Positions 22,516-34,735 are shown, counted from the stretch's first letter. The stretch is DNA of 64,000 nt from Zizania palustris (GCA_019279435.1 JAAALK010000086.1:19389913-19453912); one strand, 5' to 3'. Notes: a model not told the origin generated them from the letters alone. Program-made: numbers and translations.

Positions 22516-24143
22516 TATAGTGTCCTACATGTGTAGAAACCAAGGGTTTTTTTTAAAAAAATCAGTATGGTATTGTTGTAAAAAGAATACAAAATGTTAT
22601 AAAATTCAGTATTTGAATTTATTAGTGTGGACCTCAATTTTCATGCATAAAGTAAGAAATAATCACTCTTTGGTGTAGATTTCAAACTTATATGAGATAG
22701 TCATTATTGGATAATGTAGACCTCTTTATGTTAACAATTTGAAGATAATCACTAAAAAATAGTGTAGATCTTTTATAAGTGTATATGAGACATAATCTGA
22801 AAAATCAGTAGATGCTCTATCATATTCCTTTGTGTTAACATTATGTTGAATATGTGAGGATGTGACATTGAGATAGTCATGAGAACATAGTATCATGTAG
22901 ATCTCATATAGGTGGTACATAGTCTACACAAGTGTAGTAGATGCATTATCCACCACATGCCATATAATTTTAATGTGAGGTTTGCACTTATTTTTTTTAT
23001 TTTTTTAAAAAATTGCATGATATAATGTTTAAAAATTATACGATAGTGCAAGAAATGTAGAAAATTTCGTGACAATAATCATTTCAGAAATATCATAGGG
23101 AATGCAAAAAAAATCACAAACACAACGGACATTTATATTAATATATTGTCACTTGGACTGAACATTACAATCATACAATACCACACATATGAACAATATT
23201 ATGTATATATATTTTTTTCCAAGACGTGAAAATACTAATAAACATTACTGTAGCATTTTCTAAATAACCTGAATATATATATATATAGGTTTAAAACAGA
23301 AAGTTTTTTTACTTCCTGAGAATAAGAAAAATAAAAACAGGAGGCACGTTAAGTGCTAATGGGCCGTAGACAAGCCCATTTGCAATTGACTATTTCTGGC
23401 GTGCGGTAGGTGCGCCAGTTAGGTTTTCTCTTCCATTTTTTTTCTTGCGCCGCCACTTCTCTTGCATGCGTCGCTTCTTCTCCCATTTGCACAGTCCGCC
23501 CGCCTACATCTTCGCCGGTGCTGCTGTTGTTCCGGCGAGAGATGTCGGCGCCGCCCGCAGGGAGCAGATTAGTGGGGAGTGTACTCCTCCCCCACGCTGG
23601 GAGGAGGGTATCTGAACCCTAGCCTTGGTGCTCTAGGTCCTGCACGAGGGCCGAAGCCCGGTGGGGGGTCGAGGCATTCGCCGGTTGCTGGTGTGCGCCG
23701 AAAGGGACGGAGGCCAGGAGGGAGATCTGCAGCCTCCCATGCCGGGGTCGGTGAAGGAAGTGGAGGCGTCCTCGGAGGGCACGGGTCATAGCCATGCACA
23801 GCGCATGGTGATGAATGTCGTGCCTCAATCTCGTCGACGGGGATGAGCAGAGGTGCGGAGGGGCCACTCATAAGCCAAGAAAGGCTCAGGTCCCTTCCTG
23901 TTTGAGGTTGACGGTTCATCCTTCGAGGACGACGGTGACGACGACGACGCCGGGAGGGCCTTCCGCGTCCATGGCGTTGGATGTCATGGTCGACCGGAGA
24001 TGAGCCGTGAAGACGATCCTCGACGGCATCCGGAATAGGTTCGGTGATGAAGATGATTGCCAAAATGGGTGTTTCTGTCTCCATTTCTCACCTAGTGTTC
24101 TTCCTGTTTTTGCTTGATTTGAAGAGCGAAAGTGCTGATAACG
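22516..24143 (-). other. Long 5' leader of the copia element with a GC-rich block
   Basis: 1.6 kb separate the primer-binding site from gag. The gag-proximal part (about 22520-23340) is AT-rich, while about 23390-24090 is strikingly GC-rich and codon-like without a convincing protein. Such leaders occur in some copia lineages. Alternatively the GC-rich block could be captured host DNA. Confidence 0.5.
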
Positions 24144-24357
24144 TGTAAAGATTTGAGAGTAAAATGGAATCAGTGATTCCTTGTGTATTGATTGAGAGTT
24201 TGGATTACAATTTATAGCTACCAAGAGGTGGTAGTTTTATACAGTGAATGGATGCGATGGTTCATCGCGTCTCTTTCCTAGGAGGCGCCTCCACACAAAT
24301 GAGTAACTGCCTCATCTAACTTAAGGCTAATTAGATCATTAATTTTAATCTTCAACA
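24144..24357 (-). repeat. 5' LTR of the copia element
   Basis: Near-identical partner of 17198-17411, followed directly by the second copy of the target site GTTTT at 24358-24362. Confidence 0.95.
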
Positions 24358-25528
24358 GTTTTGTTGTTGAAGCCGCGAACGCGCCTTCCTGCAAAAAAAC
24401 CCACTCTCAGTACTCATGGATGCTGGAAGAAGAGGAAGCATGCAGATGCAATATAACACCAGCTGCACTGCATTAATTATCCGAAAGGAAATGGTATTGG
24501 ATCACGAGCCCAACGACCGACGAAACGCACGTAGCAGACGATCTCCGGGCAATGGGTCTGCAACTGCAAGAAGCAAGATCGCGTCCCGGCCGGCCCAGAG
24601 AGCAGTATGTACTTCGATCAGTTCATGCATGCACGCCTGATGAGCAGTGCGCGGACAAAGCGAGAAGAAGAAGCAAGCAATGCAAGCATGCATAGCTAGC
24701 TAAACCATCTCAGGAAAATCGATGATGCGAGGGGATATGCACATATGCACCATATTCTGATAAGCGGCGCTCCAAGAGAAGCTAGATGTTTGGGCTAGCT
24801 TCTAGCTTCTTATAGTAGAAGCAGGAGTCGACTGAAAAGCTGTTTCAATCAGGGTTGTAATTAAGGAAACTAATGTGTGTGAACATATCTAGCTAGCTCA
24901 CATCTACGTATGATTGCATAAGATACGTGAGTGTGTGCGTTTAATTTAGTTTTTTCATTAGTTTCTCGCTTATAAAAATAAAAAACTAAAACAAACAAAT
25001 ATTAAATAAAACCAGTTTTTCAGCAATAGCATATTTGGACGGTACGTACAAAACGAAAGTTGTCTGTTCTTTATTTCACAACTTTATGGTTTACACGTAG
25101 TTTTATTATATTCACGGTAAATCGATGTATACAAATTCTATTTTCTATTGTTAAGTTTTATAGAATCGTTCTACTATAAATCTACAGCTACTTTAGTCCG
25201 ATTAGTAACTTTGTATCGTAGTCTATTTTACTTAAAAATCTATAACTCAAACAACACATTCATCAGTATTCATGTTAAATTAAAACGAAGAGATGAGGTT
25301 GGTCTCGGCCGGAAACTCTAAGGCTCCGTGCATATGCACGCACGATGCACCGTACCGCTCGAGCTGACGAGCCGGACGGACGTCGATATGATCGAGCAAA
25401 GTCCACATATATGCTTCCCATGCATGCAGGCGCTCTGGCCTTGCTACCGCTGGAATGGATCCATCAACGTACGTGCACGTGATCCGCAACTAGCTAGATA
25501 GCCAAAACTTCTTGAAAAGAGTTTGTTA
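24358..25528. other. Intergenic region
   Basis: No gene-like frame. Many short ATGCATGC and AGCT-type palindromes are present, as in other rice intergenic DNA. No element was delimited. Confidence 0.4.
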
Positions 25529-26272
25529 GGCCCCGTTTGGGACTGCTCTGCTCCACGTTTTATAGCTTTGCTCCATAAACATCCAGCCAAACAGGTCCAG
25601 ATCTCAGTTTTTGGATCCGCGAAAAATGCAGATCCACGACTCCGCTCCACGTTTTTTGTGGAGCACATTAGGAGGTGCTTTGCAGATTCAGTTTTTAAAA
25701 CAAAACGTGGAGTTCGGGGTAATTTATCCACCAATGCTATTATAAACTTATCGATTCACTTTTTATTTGATATTTATTACTTTTTCATTTAGTACTATCT
25801 ATATTAACTTTTTAAATGTTACTTTTGACTTTTATCACAAATTTTGATTATTCGTCTTATTCAAAAAAAATGAAATAACATTTATTTTGTTATAATTTGT
25901 TTTAATATTGAATGTACTTCGATTATAACTTATATTTTTGTATATTTACATAATTTTTTTGATAAGATGAATGATCAATGTTTGTGATAAAAGTCAACGA
26001 CGTTATTTAAAAGTTAATGGAGGGAGTACTAATTTAATATGTTTTACATAGTGGACATGAAAAATAATATAATTGGAGATTTATGAATAAACTCTGGGGT
26101 AAAATAATACATTCCTACCAAATTCTACTATTCTTGAATCTGAATTCCCTCCACAAGCCAAACAAGTGCAAATACTCCATAGTGGAGTAGCAACTCCACT
26201 CTAGATCTGATTCTAAGTGAATTCCGTGGAGTGGAGCAAATTTAAGAGAGTGGAGTAGTCCCAAACAGGCCC
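25529..26272. mobile_element. PIF/Harbinger (Tourist-type) non-autonomous element
   Basis: The ends GGCCCCGTTTGGGACTGCTC and, reversed, GGGCCTGTTTGGGACTACTC form terminal inverted repeats. A TTA lies on each side (25526-25528, 26273-26275), the target preferred by PIF/Harbinger transposases. The subterminal DNA repeats CTCCAC motifs. A Stowaway element is nested inside. No transposase frame is visible. Confidence 0.85.
25795..26026. mobile_element. Stowaway MITE nested in the Harbinger element
   Basis: The right end carries the Stowaway terminus (reverse complement CTCCCTCCATTAAC), the left end a decayed copy (CTATCTATATTAAC). Both are followed by matching inner sequence (GACTTTTATCACAAA). 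TA dinucleotides flank it (25793-25794, 26027-26028). At 232 bp it has normal Stowaway size and depends on mariner-like transposases. Confidence 0.8.
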
Positions 26273-26723
26273 TTAGTCGGCAAGAAACTCCAAGAGTCCG
26301 ATCCATGCATGCACGGACACATGTGCCCCAGGCACTTCCAATCCTCCGTGTATGATGGTTTCTTAAAATATTTATTGTGCTGCCACATAGGAAAAAGGTG
26401 ACGTGACAAGTTATTTAATGAAAAAAGATACTAAAATATAAAAAAATCATGTCTTAAGTAAGATACCATGTCTCTTCACTATATTCAAGACATGAATGGA
26501 AGTGATTGAATGATAGGAGGAGAGAAAGAAAAAATAGTAGTATAAAAAATTTATTATAGATTCATACTAAGAAATTAGGGTTGGGAACATAATTTCTAGA
26601 TACAGTGTCTTGCTGACATGATAAATAAGACCTCACCTAAAAAACTATGGGTTGGGACTACCCTCACGTCCCGGTGGACTTGCATGCATGCATGCTGCCC
26701 CTACTACCGTCGGATATCTACGT

Positions 26724-27606
26724 TGGGATGGGCAATCGGTTTTTTCGGTTTTATCGGTTCGGTTTTTTTAGGTTTTAAAAAGTTTGGTTTTTACAAAACA
26801 GGAACCGAACAATATGGTAAAATTATGAGAACCGAACCGAAAAAACCAAAAAAAATCGGTTCGGTTTTTTGGTTTATTCGGTAAACCGAATACAAATCGA
26901 AGAGACAAGCGGCTAGGGCGTCCGTCGTCTGGTGAGGAAAAAGGTATGTGACAGCAATGTGTGGCGTCTTGTGACTTGGCAGGCGTCGTCGTCTCTCGAC
27001 GACTCGGCGTGGCGTCGCGGCGATTTGGTGGGTTGGCGGTGTGGCGGTGGCGTCCCTCGGCTTGCCGTGGCGGCAACGTCCCTCAACGCAGTGTCGCGGC
27101 TAGTTGACGGCGGTGGGCGATGGTGTCCCTCGCCGCGACGTCACATTGATTTGGGCAGTGGGCTGACAACCGGCTGGTGGTGGCTCAGTGCCTCGGCGTT
27201 CGGCGAAGGGCGAACAGTGGCTAGGGTTGCTTCTTGCTTGCTTGCGCCTTTGCGCGTGGCGCCCTAGCGGCTGCGTGCCTCGGGAACTAAATGGCTAAAT
27301 GCAATGCCCTATGTGACTGAGTATAGTTATGGGCTATGTGACTGAGTATAGTTATGGGCTGGACTAGCTGCTAGTAAACGACTTGGGCCGAGTAAGATGG
27401 ATTGGATGGCTATGAACATGTAATATGCGATTTTCAGTTCAGTACTGCGATTTTATTCGGTTTTCCAAGGTTAAAAACCGAACCGAGCACCGAAGACCGA
27501 ACTTTCTCAAAATTAAAACTGATTTTTTTAGAAAACCCAAAATCAGCTGTTTTTCCGTTCTTGGTTCGATTCGGTTCGGTTTTCAATTAATTTTTGCCCA
27601 CCCTCA
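26724..27606. mobile_element. Non-autonomous hAT element with GC-rich interior
   Basis: The ends TGGGATGGGCAA and, reversed, TGAGGGTGGGCAA are typical hAT termini. An 8 bp duplication ATCTACG(T/C) flanks the element at 26716-26723 and 27607-27614. Both arms are rich in the CGGTTCGGTTTT motif in opposite orientations. The centre (about 26900-27280) is GC-rich and may be captured DNA. A 26 bp tandem duplication (CTATGTGACTGAGTATAG...) lies at about 27308-27360. No transposase is present. Confidence 0.8.
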
Positions 27607-27964
27607 ATCTACGCGTGATCCGCAGCCAACTTATCGACTCCGTCGGATACGATCGAGGCACCGGGAAACATGCATATGCATGTGTTTAATATAAGACGTG
27701 TCTTTTATCTTAAAACTGTTAGAAATACTTATATATATTTATAGACGAAGTAAATCCTTAATAACAAACAGACTAATCCGTGGAAAGAAGATGAGCAATG
27801 AGTTCGCTTCGTCAAACATGGACATTAGGTACATAAAAAAAAACTCGAGAGTGCTCTTCTAATCGTTAATTAACTCAAGTTGCATCACATCAAATACTCG
27901 AGAGTGCATATATGCTAATCGTTAATTAACGCTTGCCATGTACTACACGATAGCGAGTTTTTTT

Positions 27965-28212
27965 GGGGAAGTATACTGTGCACATCGGTTAGCCGTGCAC
28001 TTGGTGCACATGTGAGATTTCCATCTTCAATCTGTAATCCAACGAACAACAGTAGCTGGGGGTTATCGCAAAATGACAGAATGGGGGAGGTGGGAGGTGT
28101 TTTCTGCAAAATGATCTGGTGGAGCTGTTGTCCGTTGGATTACAGATTAAAGGTGAAGATCTCACATGTGCACCATGTGTACGGCTAGCCGATGTGCACA
28201 GGATACTTTCCC
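27965..28212. mobile_element. Mutator-type foldback MITE (248 bp)
   Basis: Inverted arms of about 85 bp begin GGGGAAGTATACTGTGCAC and, from the other end, GGGAAAGTATCCTGTGCAC. They are flanked by the 9 bp duplication AGTTT(T/C)TTT (27956-27964, 28213-28221), the Mutator target size. It is nearly all arm, so a transcript would fold into a long hairpin. Confidence 0.8.
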
Positions 28213-28248
28213 AGTTTCTTTTTATCGCACCTCTCTGCGAGTCGCGAT

Positions 28249-28437
28249 CAGGGGCGGATCCACGTTATAGCGTCGGGGTCAGCCGACCCCGATGATTTTG
28301 TCGTAGCGTATTGTACCTATGTTTTTTTACCAGCTAAGACCCCAGCAAAAATACATGATATTATATTTTTTCAACCTAAGTTAGTACCATAAATTTTAGC
28401 CTGACCCCAGTGACAAATTATCCCGGCTTCGCCCCTG
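28249..28437. mobile_element. hAT-type MITE (189 bp) with perfect 8 bp TSD
   Basis: Begins CAGGGGCGGA and ends TCGCCCCTG. It is flanked on both sides by GTCGCGAT (28241-28248, 28438-28445). Terminus and duplication length identify hAT. The insertion lies 36 bp from the Mutator MITE. Confidence 0.9.
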
Positions 28438-28445
28438 GTCGCGAT

Positions 28446-30028
28446 AGAGTTAACGTCGTCGATCGCCGGCCGGCCGGCCGGCCGTCTCCCTCCATCTTGC
28501 GGAAAAAGCGATTAATTTAGTGGAAAAGAACGGAAGAATCGATCCTATAGGCCACACGGCTACACCTACCCCGACTAGTATAAAAGGAATTAACTGTATT
28601 TTTATTCTAAATTGACTGAATCTTGCATTTTTACTCTATCCCATCTAGAACAAAATGTGGTTTATTGAACTTTTATTATAAATTAATTGAATTTTCTATA
28701 TTTACTCTACCCCTTTATATAATAGGATATTGGATCATATATCCTCGTTAGATAAGAAATTAATAATTTACTACACACATCTTCCTGATATATGAGCTCA
28801 TCCCAGATAAATAATATGGGATAAATAACATATGCACCAAAAAGGTAAATTCTTAATTTATATCCAAACCCAAACAAAAAGTATATGATCAAAATTTTCT
28901 TATAAACTTGTTTGATACTACTCTAACTATATTCATAGTAGATATAGAGTTTGTGTGATATAATAAAATAGTTTAAACTTTTATTTTTGTTCTAAAATAA
29001 AAATTAAAGTGTTCAACTAAACACTCTCGATCCATCCACAGCTTTAGACCTAAGATTTCTTGAAACTTAGTTTGACTAGCTCAAAAAAACTATAAATTTA
29101 GAGTTTACCAAAGGAACCATGTTTTTTATTAAAAAATACAAATTCCACCTTATATTGGTCAAAATTGCAAATCGCTAGGTGCATTGTTGCCCTTCGATTC
29201 CTTCCCTCCGCCGCTTTCTCACATCTACGCAGCCGTATCCCAGTTCCCCACTTGTGGTGGGCTGGTGGCTGCCCCTAATCGAGGAGGCAAGGTTGCTGCC
29301 TCGTTCCCTTCGTGTTGGAGTTGGAGCTTGGGGGCTAACTCATGGTCTGGTGATTGAGTCGTGGGGACAGAGGTGTGGTTCTGCGCCGCTCTTGCTTGCT
29401 GAGAGGTGGAGTTTTATTTTCAAGGTGGGATTTTGATCGATAGGAATGGATTTGGTGCGGATGTTCCCGTCGGCGACTGGTTTGGGTCAGCGGGGGGTGG
29501 GGTTGTCAAATTTGATTCCATTTCATCGCCTCATATCTTAGTTTGAATTACTTCGTTTAAGATGAAAATATCCTCTCTTTTTTGGCTCATGGAGTTGCTT
29601 CTAGTAGAACCCTGATTAATTGTAGGTTCTTCGCCGTTGTATTGAGCTTTTCCCTTTCATGCCTTCTCCTGCGTCAAAAGGAGCACTCTGGTGAAGAAAT
29701 TTGCCACTTCGTGGATAGTTCACGCCGTTTACCTTTCCTCCGAAGGCTTGACCTTTTGAGTTCATGTGCTAATTGTTGAACAGGTGATCTACCAGTCCTA
29801 AAGAATGAAGAGTAGGCTTAATCCCTCTATGAGCAGTAGAGTCGGAAGAAAAAGTTGTCCCCTGTGCAGATACTGCCTTAACTAGTCCCCGTGTTACACA
29901 AAAATTATGTTTTGCCAGAACGAAGTGCTCTCTCTGCTTCTTGTCCAGAGCAGAATACAGTTGATCGAATTGATGTTGGCATTGTAAGAGTGGATAAGTA
30001 TCCTAAAGTGTGCGACTAGAGCAAAGCC
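28446..30028. other. Upstream region of the NLP pseudogene
   Basis: From 28446 to about 29160 the DNA is AT-rich without features. From about 29175 to 30028 it becomes GC-rich and exon-like, with short frames but no recognisable protein. NLP genes often have long spliced 5' UTRs, which may be what remains here. Confidence 0.4.
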
Positions 30029-33000
30029 ATGGGCATCCCTACGCCATTCAACCATGCTGGTTGCAATGGCAGCACTATAGGACCTTCAGATGATACTTAT
30101 GACGCTGCAGCCATGAACTTCGATTGTTACTCAGAGATGTGCAGCCCATACGTGGCAAACCAACTGTTCTCGCTGCTAAATGATCTGGCGGCACATTGGA
30201 TGTTTGCTACATGGTCATCCTTGGGATCGTTGCCTCGCGCTGCTGGTATGAGTGAAGATATGTCACTTGACACCTATTATGGGCCAAGAGAAACAGTGCA
30301 AGCACCTTCTCAAATAACTTCAGTGAATCCAGCTGATGCAAAGAGAACAGGCAAGAGTTCAGGCGAGCTTGGTTCGGAAGATGGTGCCCTTCAAGGGAGT
30401 AGCATGGTTCCAAGGTCTGTTGTGGGCAATTCACTTGCTAACAGGATGCTCATGGCTTTGTCCTTGTTCAGGGAATCAATGGGGAGTGGTGTTCTTGCCC
30501 AAGTCTGGATGCCTATTGAGCAGGATGGTCATATTCTCTTGAGTACATGTGAGCAGCCTTTTCTACTTAACCAGGTTCTTGCAGGGTACCGAGAACTATC
30601 CAGACACTTTGTGTTTTCAGCGAAGGAGGAGCCTGGCCTACAACCAGGGCTTCCAGGGAGGGTCTTCATCTCAGGGGTGGCAAAATGGACCTCTAGTGTT
30701 CTATACTATAATAGACCAGAATACTTGAGGAGGGATCATGCTCTTCGTCATGACATACGTGGATCACTTGCAATGCCAATTTATGACCCCAGCAAGGGTT
30801 CTTGTTGTGCGGTGCTTGAGCTTGTTACAAAAAGGAGAAGCCTGATTTCAGTGCAGAGATGGATAATGTTTGCAATGCCTTGCAGGCAAGTTCTAACTTG
30901 CTAATGTTATATCATAAGATTTCCACTTTCATAAATTAAATAAGTAAATTTTGAGTGCCCGTGATAACCACCATTGCTAATCCTATCCCACACATATTTC
31001 ATGTTGTAACCTGCTGTGTTTTATACAAACACCAGATGGAGATGCTATTCCCTTGTTTTATTTGTGGATATCAGGAAAAAGAGAGTATATTAAAGTTAGA
31101 TGAAAGTTTTCCAATTCCAGATCCAGTGTTATTTAAGCAAACATATCCAGTGTGTAGTTCTAAGCAGCAGATTGCTTATCAATTTTTTCATAGATTTTTC
31201 ACATTACCCAAACATTTCATCTCTTTTTGTATTGATACAGAGTTACAGACAACCATGAGGACCTGTTTAGATAGGGAGTATTTCTCCTAATTCCTTAGGA
31301 TTAACTACCACAAAACCCCCCTCATTCAAACACCTCCTAGAGTTGTATAGTTTCCACTGTGGTAATGCCAGTATCCTTTATGTCATTTATTTAATCTAGC
31401 CATCATTCACCAGTTGCTAATATATCATCTGGTATTGTCAACAAAAAGGCTCCAATATATCATCCGGTATTGTCAACAAAAAGGCTTATCTTTCCTTTTC
31501 TTTACATACATATTAATTCACTGAGCTGAGAATAATAATGTGAAGTTTATGGTAAATAATATTTCTTTAATGATCTAGTGTTTCATTTGTTACCTACATT
31601 TGATACTTAACCCATTACTCGTTCACAGGCAGTTAACTTGAAGGCTACAAAAAATCCTAGCAATCAGAAGGTGCCATTCTTTACTTTTGAGTTCTGACAC
31701 TATTATAATGTGACAATTTCTCTTGCACACCACGGACGCCAAATGCATATTCTCATTTTAGAATTTTTTTATTGTCATTTGATGTTTGTACTATTTGTTT
31801 CTTTGCAGTTTTATACGGAAAACCAGAAATTTGCGTTCACTGAGATTTTAGATGTTCTAAGAGCTATCTGCCATGCACATATGCTTCCGCTGGCCCTTAC
31901 ATGGGTTCTGACATCAAATGGCATTGATGGTAATTATATTGTTGGAAAGGATAACACCAGTCATTCACAATTGGGGAAAACAATACTACAAATCTATGAA
32001 TATGCATGTTATGTTAACAATCCAAAGATGCAAGGTTTTCTTCATGCATGTGCTGAACGCCATCTTGAGAAAGGGCAGGGTATTGCAGGACGAGCACTCA
32101 AATCCAATCTGCCATTTTTCTCACCTAATATAAGAGAGTACAGTATTGAGGATTACCCTCTCGCACATCATGCACGTAAGTTTGGCTTGGATGCTGTTGT
32201 AGCCATCCGTCTAAGGAGCACATACACAAGCAATGATGACTACATACTGGAGTTATTTCTCCCAGTCAACTGCATTGGCAGTGGAGAACAACAGATGTTG
32301 TTGAATAACCTCTCCAGTACAATGCAAAGAATGTGCAAAAGTTTGCGAACAGTTTATGAAGCAGAGGTTGATAAAGTTAGTGTTTGTACTACAACAGTGT
32401 TTAAGAAAACCAATGAAAGTTGCTCGCTAGCTGGACACACAGAAAGTTCTTCACATGGTGATCAACCAATCACAGAAGCAACATTTCAGGATACATCGTT
32501 GGTCGACAAGCCAGAAGGCATGGAACCTGATCTTGTTGAGAAGGTGTTCTACTAACTTTTACTTAAACATGTTGTGCTATGCAATCATCTTGATCATGAT
32601 TTAGTAAGAAATAAAGTACCCTATCTTGAGTTTAAACTCTTTTCAGAGGGTGTTCAAGTCAAATTTTACCACTAAACATGAAGAATCACAATAAGCATGA
32701 CTGAACTGGACATGCTTCAAAGGCTTTTGTAGAAATCGCTAGTTCTGTAGATATTAAGAATAATTGTCTCAGAAATCATGGTCATTACTAAAAATTAAAT
32801 TGGATTATTAGAGGAAAAGACTTCCACAGTAGTAATCTAGTATAAACTCCATTACTAGATCCGCCATAATTTTGTAAACGAGCATACCATTGTTAATTTT
32901 AGTCAATCACTTCCCTTGGATACATAATACTAAAAGCCGCAATACTGAGCTTTTCTTGCATACTTATACTGGGATGGGGTTAAATCTGCAACCCATAGTT

Positions 33001-34344
33001 AACCTTGATGCATAAATTTAATATTGAGTTGTTCAGAGGATCTGGAATATCGTATCCACTTGTTGAGTGACCTAATTTTGCATTGTAGGTACAGTCTAGT
33101 TCCATGCGACTTGCAGAGAAAAGGCACAATACATCTGAGAAGAATATTAGCTCAGATGTTCTTCGTAAGCACTTCTCTGGGAGCCTAAAGGATGCTGCAA
33201 AGAGCCTTGGTGGTGAGACTCTTGTTTGTCTTCTTCTAAAATGAATTTCCAGTGGATCTTTACCATGCCATTTCATCTAGGTTATGTGAATGAAGTATAA
33301 TTAAATGGTTGACTTTCTGCTGATGCCTTCCTTTAATATTGTTGCAGTTTGTCCAACAACTTTGAAACGAATATGCCATCAGCATGGAATTTCACGATGG
33401 CCATCTCGCAAGATAAATAAGGTTAACCGTTCACTAAAGAAGATTCAAATTGTCATAAACTTTGTTCATGGTGTGGACAGATCCTTGCAGTATGATCCGG
33501 CTACTGGATCTCTTGTTCCAGCAGATTCTCAGCCAGAAAAATTGCCACCTCCTTATTGTGATGCTTCACCAACTCCATCACTTGGAAAAACTGTGGATGA
33601 AAAATCTGGTGCAAAATCTGAATAAGGGTATCCTTCACTTGTTGGATTGCAAAGACAAAGTCGCCGATTGCAGATATCTAATGTGAAGAACAATAATGTT
33701 GATGGATTCCACATGTAGACAAGTAATTCGGAAGGCACACAAGGTCCATTGTATCCCACTGGTGCTTTTAGTGCTTTGCATCTCCAAGGAACATATTGCA
33801 CCAATCCTTCTGGATCTGTCCACCCAAGTGCCGATAGCACCAGAGATCAAATAGTTGGAAGAAACTCACCATCTACACAACAAGCAGATGTTGATATGAC
33901 TAACAATCATGAAGTCAAGGAGCACACACATCCTTCTACATCTGGTATGATGGATTCTTCTAGCGGCAGTGCATCAAGCCCCCCACCTTCAAACAGGACT
34001 CAAGACTCCCTCTTAAAGATAAAACCAGTCCTACACTAACGGTTAAGGGTACCTACAATGGAGACACTGTGCGGTTCAAGTTCTTGCCATCCATGGGCTG
34101 GTATAACCTTACTGGAAGAAATAGCAAGAAGTTTAAGCTGTCAACCGGGGCATTCCAGCTCAAGTACAAGGACGATGAGGACGAATGAGTCATCTTGGAA
34201 AACGATTCAGATCTCCTGGAGTGCATCGATGTCCTTGACTCCATAGGCTCGCGCAACGTGAAACTTCAGGTACGAGATCTCCCTTGTTTCGTCAGCTGCT
34301 CGGGAAGCAACACTTGTTCGCTGTTAGAAGCGCATAGCTCATGA
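30029..34344 (+). pseudogene. NIN-like protein (NLP, RWP-RK) gene, disabled
   Basis: Exons 30029-30885, 31629-31670, 31809-32543, 33089-33212 and 33348-34344 follow the usual NLP layout. The N-terminal GAF-like region (exons 1-3) reads on to the RWP-RK DNA-binding domain (about 33125-33425, with SLKDAAKSLG, CPTTLKRICHQHG and RWPSRK) and a C-terminal PB1 domain (about 34045-34270, KYKDDEDE). In functional plants NLPs bind nitrate-responsive elements and drive nitrate-response genes, with PB1 mediating oligomerisation. Damage seen: a one-base frameshift in an A-run near 30831, in-frame stops at 33623-33625 and 33716-33718, a frame change near 34020, two compensating shifts at about 34098-34130, and a TGA at 34186-34188 inside PB1. 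Exon 1 would be joined from an unusual GC donor (CAG|GCAAGT at 30885/30886). A truncated product with the RWP-RK domain but no PB1 cannot be excluded if the first shift is an assembly error. Confidence 0.85.
31410..31487 (+). repeat. Short direct duplication in NLP intron 1
   Basis: The block ATATATCATC(T/C)GGTATTGTCAAC followed by AAAAAGGCT occurs twice in immediate succession. It is nearly identical between copies, so the duplication is recent relative to the gene's decay. Confidence 0.6.
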
Positions 34345-34692
34345 TAGGGTGGGTAAGAACTTAAGAAATCCTAGGCTCCTGCCATCCTCAACTGTGACAT
34401 ATTACAGTACTACATTTTTTTATTGTAGCCATAGCCAATTAGGGTCTGTATTCTGTATGACGTAGCATGTAGCACGTTACCTGGGTAAGCCATTTCATCT
34501 CTAGTAGGGATGCCCACTTGTTTTTGCATACTGTCCAAAGAGTCATAAAAAATTGATTTTGTTGACAAGATAGATAAAAATGTGACATTTCACTTCATAA
34601 ATATGCAAGTTGAAATTTGATATATACAAGTTGACACAAATAACAAATATGATTGTGAACCGTTGACAATAATATTTGTACCTTTTAACTTG

Positions 34693-34735
<43 letters not shown>

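Larger units (their letters stand above)
17198..24357 (-). mobile_element. Complete but mutated Ty1/copia LTR retrotransposon (7,160 bp)
   Basis: Two 214 bp LTRs (17198-17411, 24144-24357) and the 5 bp duplication GTTTT (17193-17197, 24358-24362) delimit the element, which reads on the minus strand. The order gag, protease, integrase, reverse transcriptase, RNase H is that of Ty1/copia. A polypurine tract (AAGGGGGAG, 17412-17420) lies beside the 3' LTR, and the primer-binding region starting at 24143 reads CGTTATCAGCAC. By eye the LTRs differ at three of 214 positions (about 1.4%), which at the commonly used grass rate of 1.3e-8 per site per year suggests roughly half a million years. Coding regions carry stops and frameshifts, so this copy should not be autonomous. 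Confidence 0.95.

Noticed and set aside
23569..24084. 171-codon frame in the copia leader as a gene
   Set aside because: Arg/Pro-rich, no gag-like features, opposed by frames on the other strand; more likely non-coding leader.
28080..28110. CRISPR-like or tandem array near the Mutator MITE
   Set aside because: The repeats are the two inverted arms of a single foldback element; plant nuclear DNA has no CRISPR arrays.
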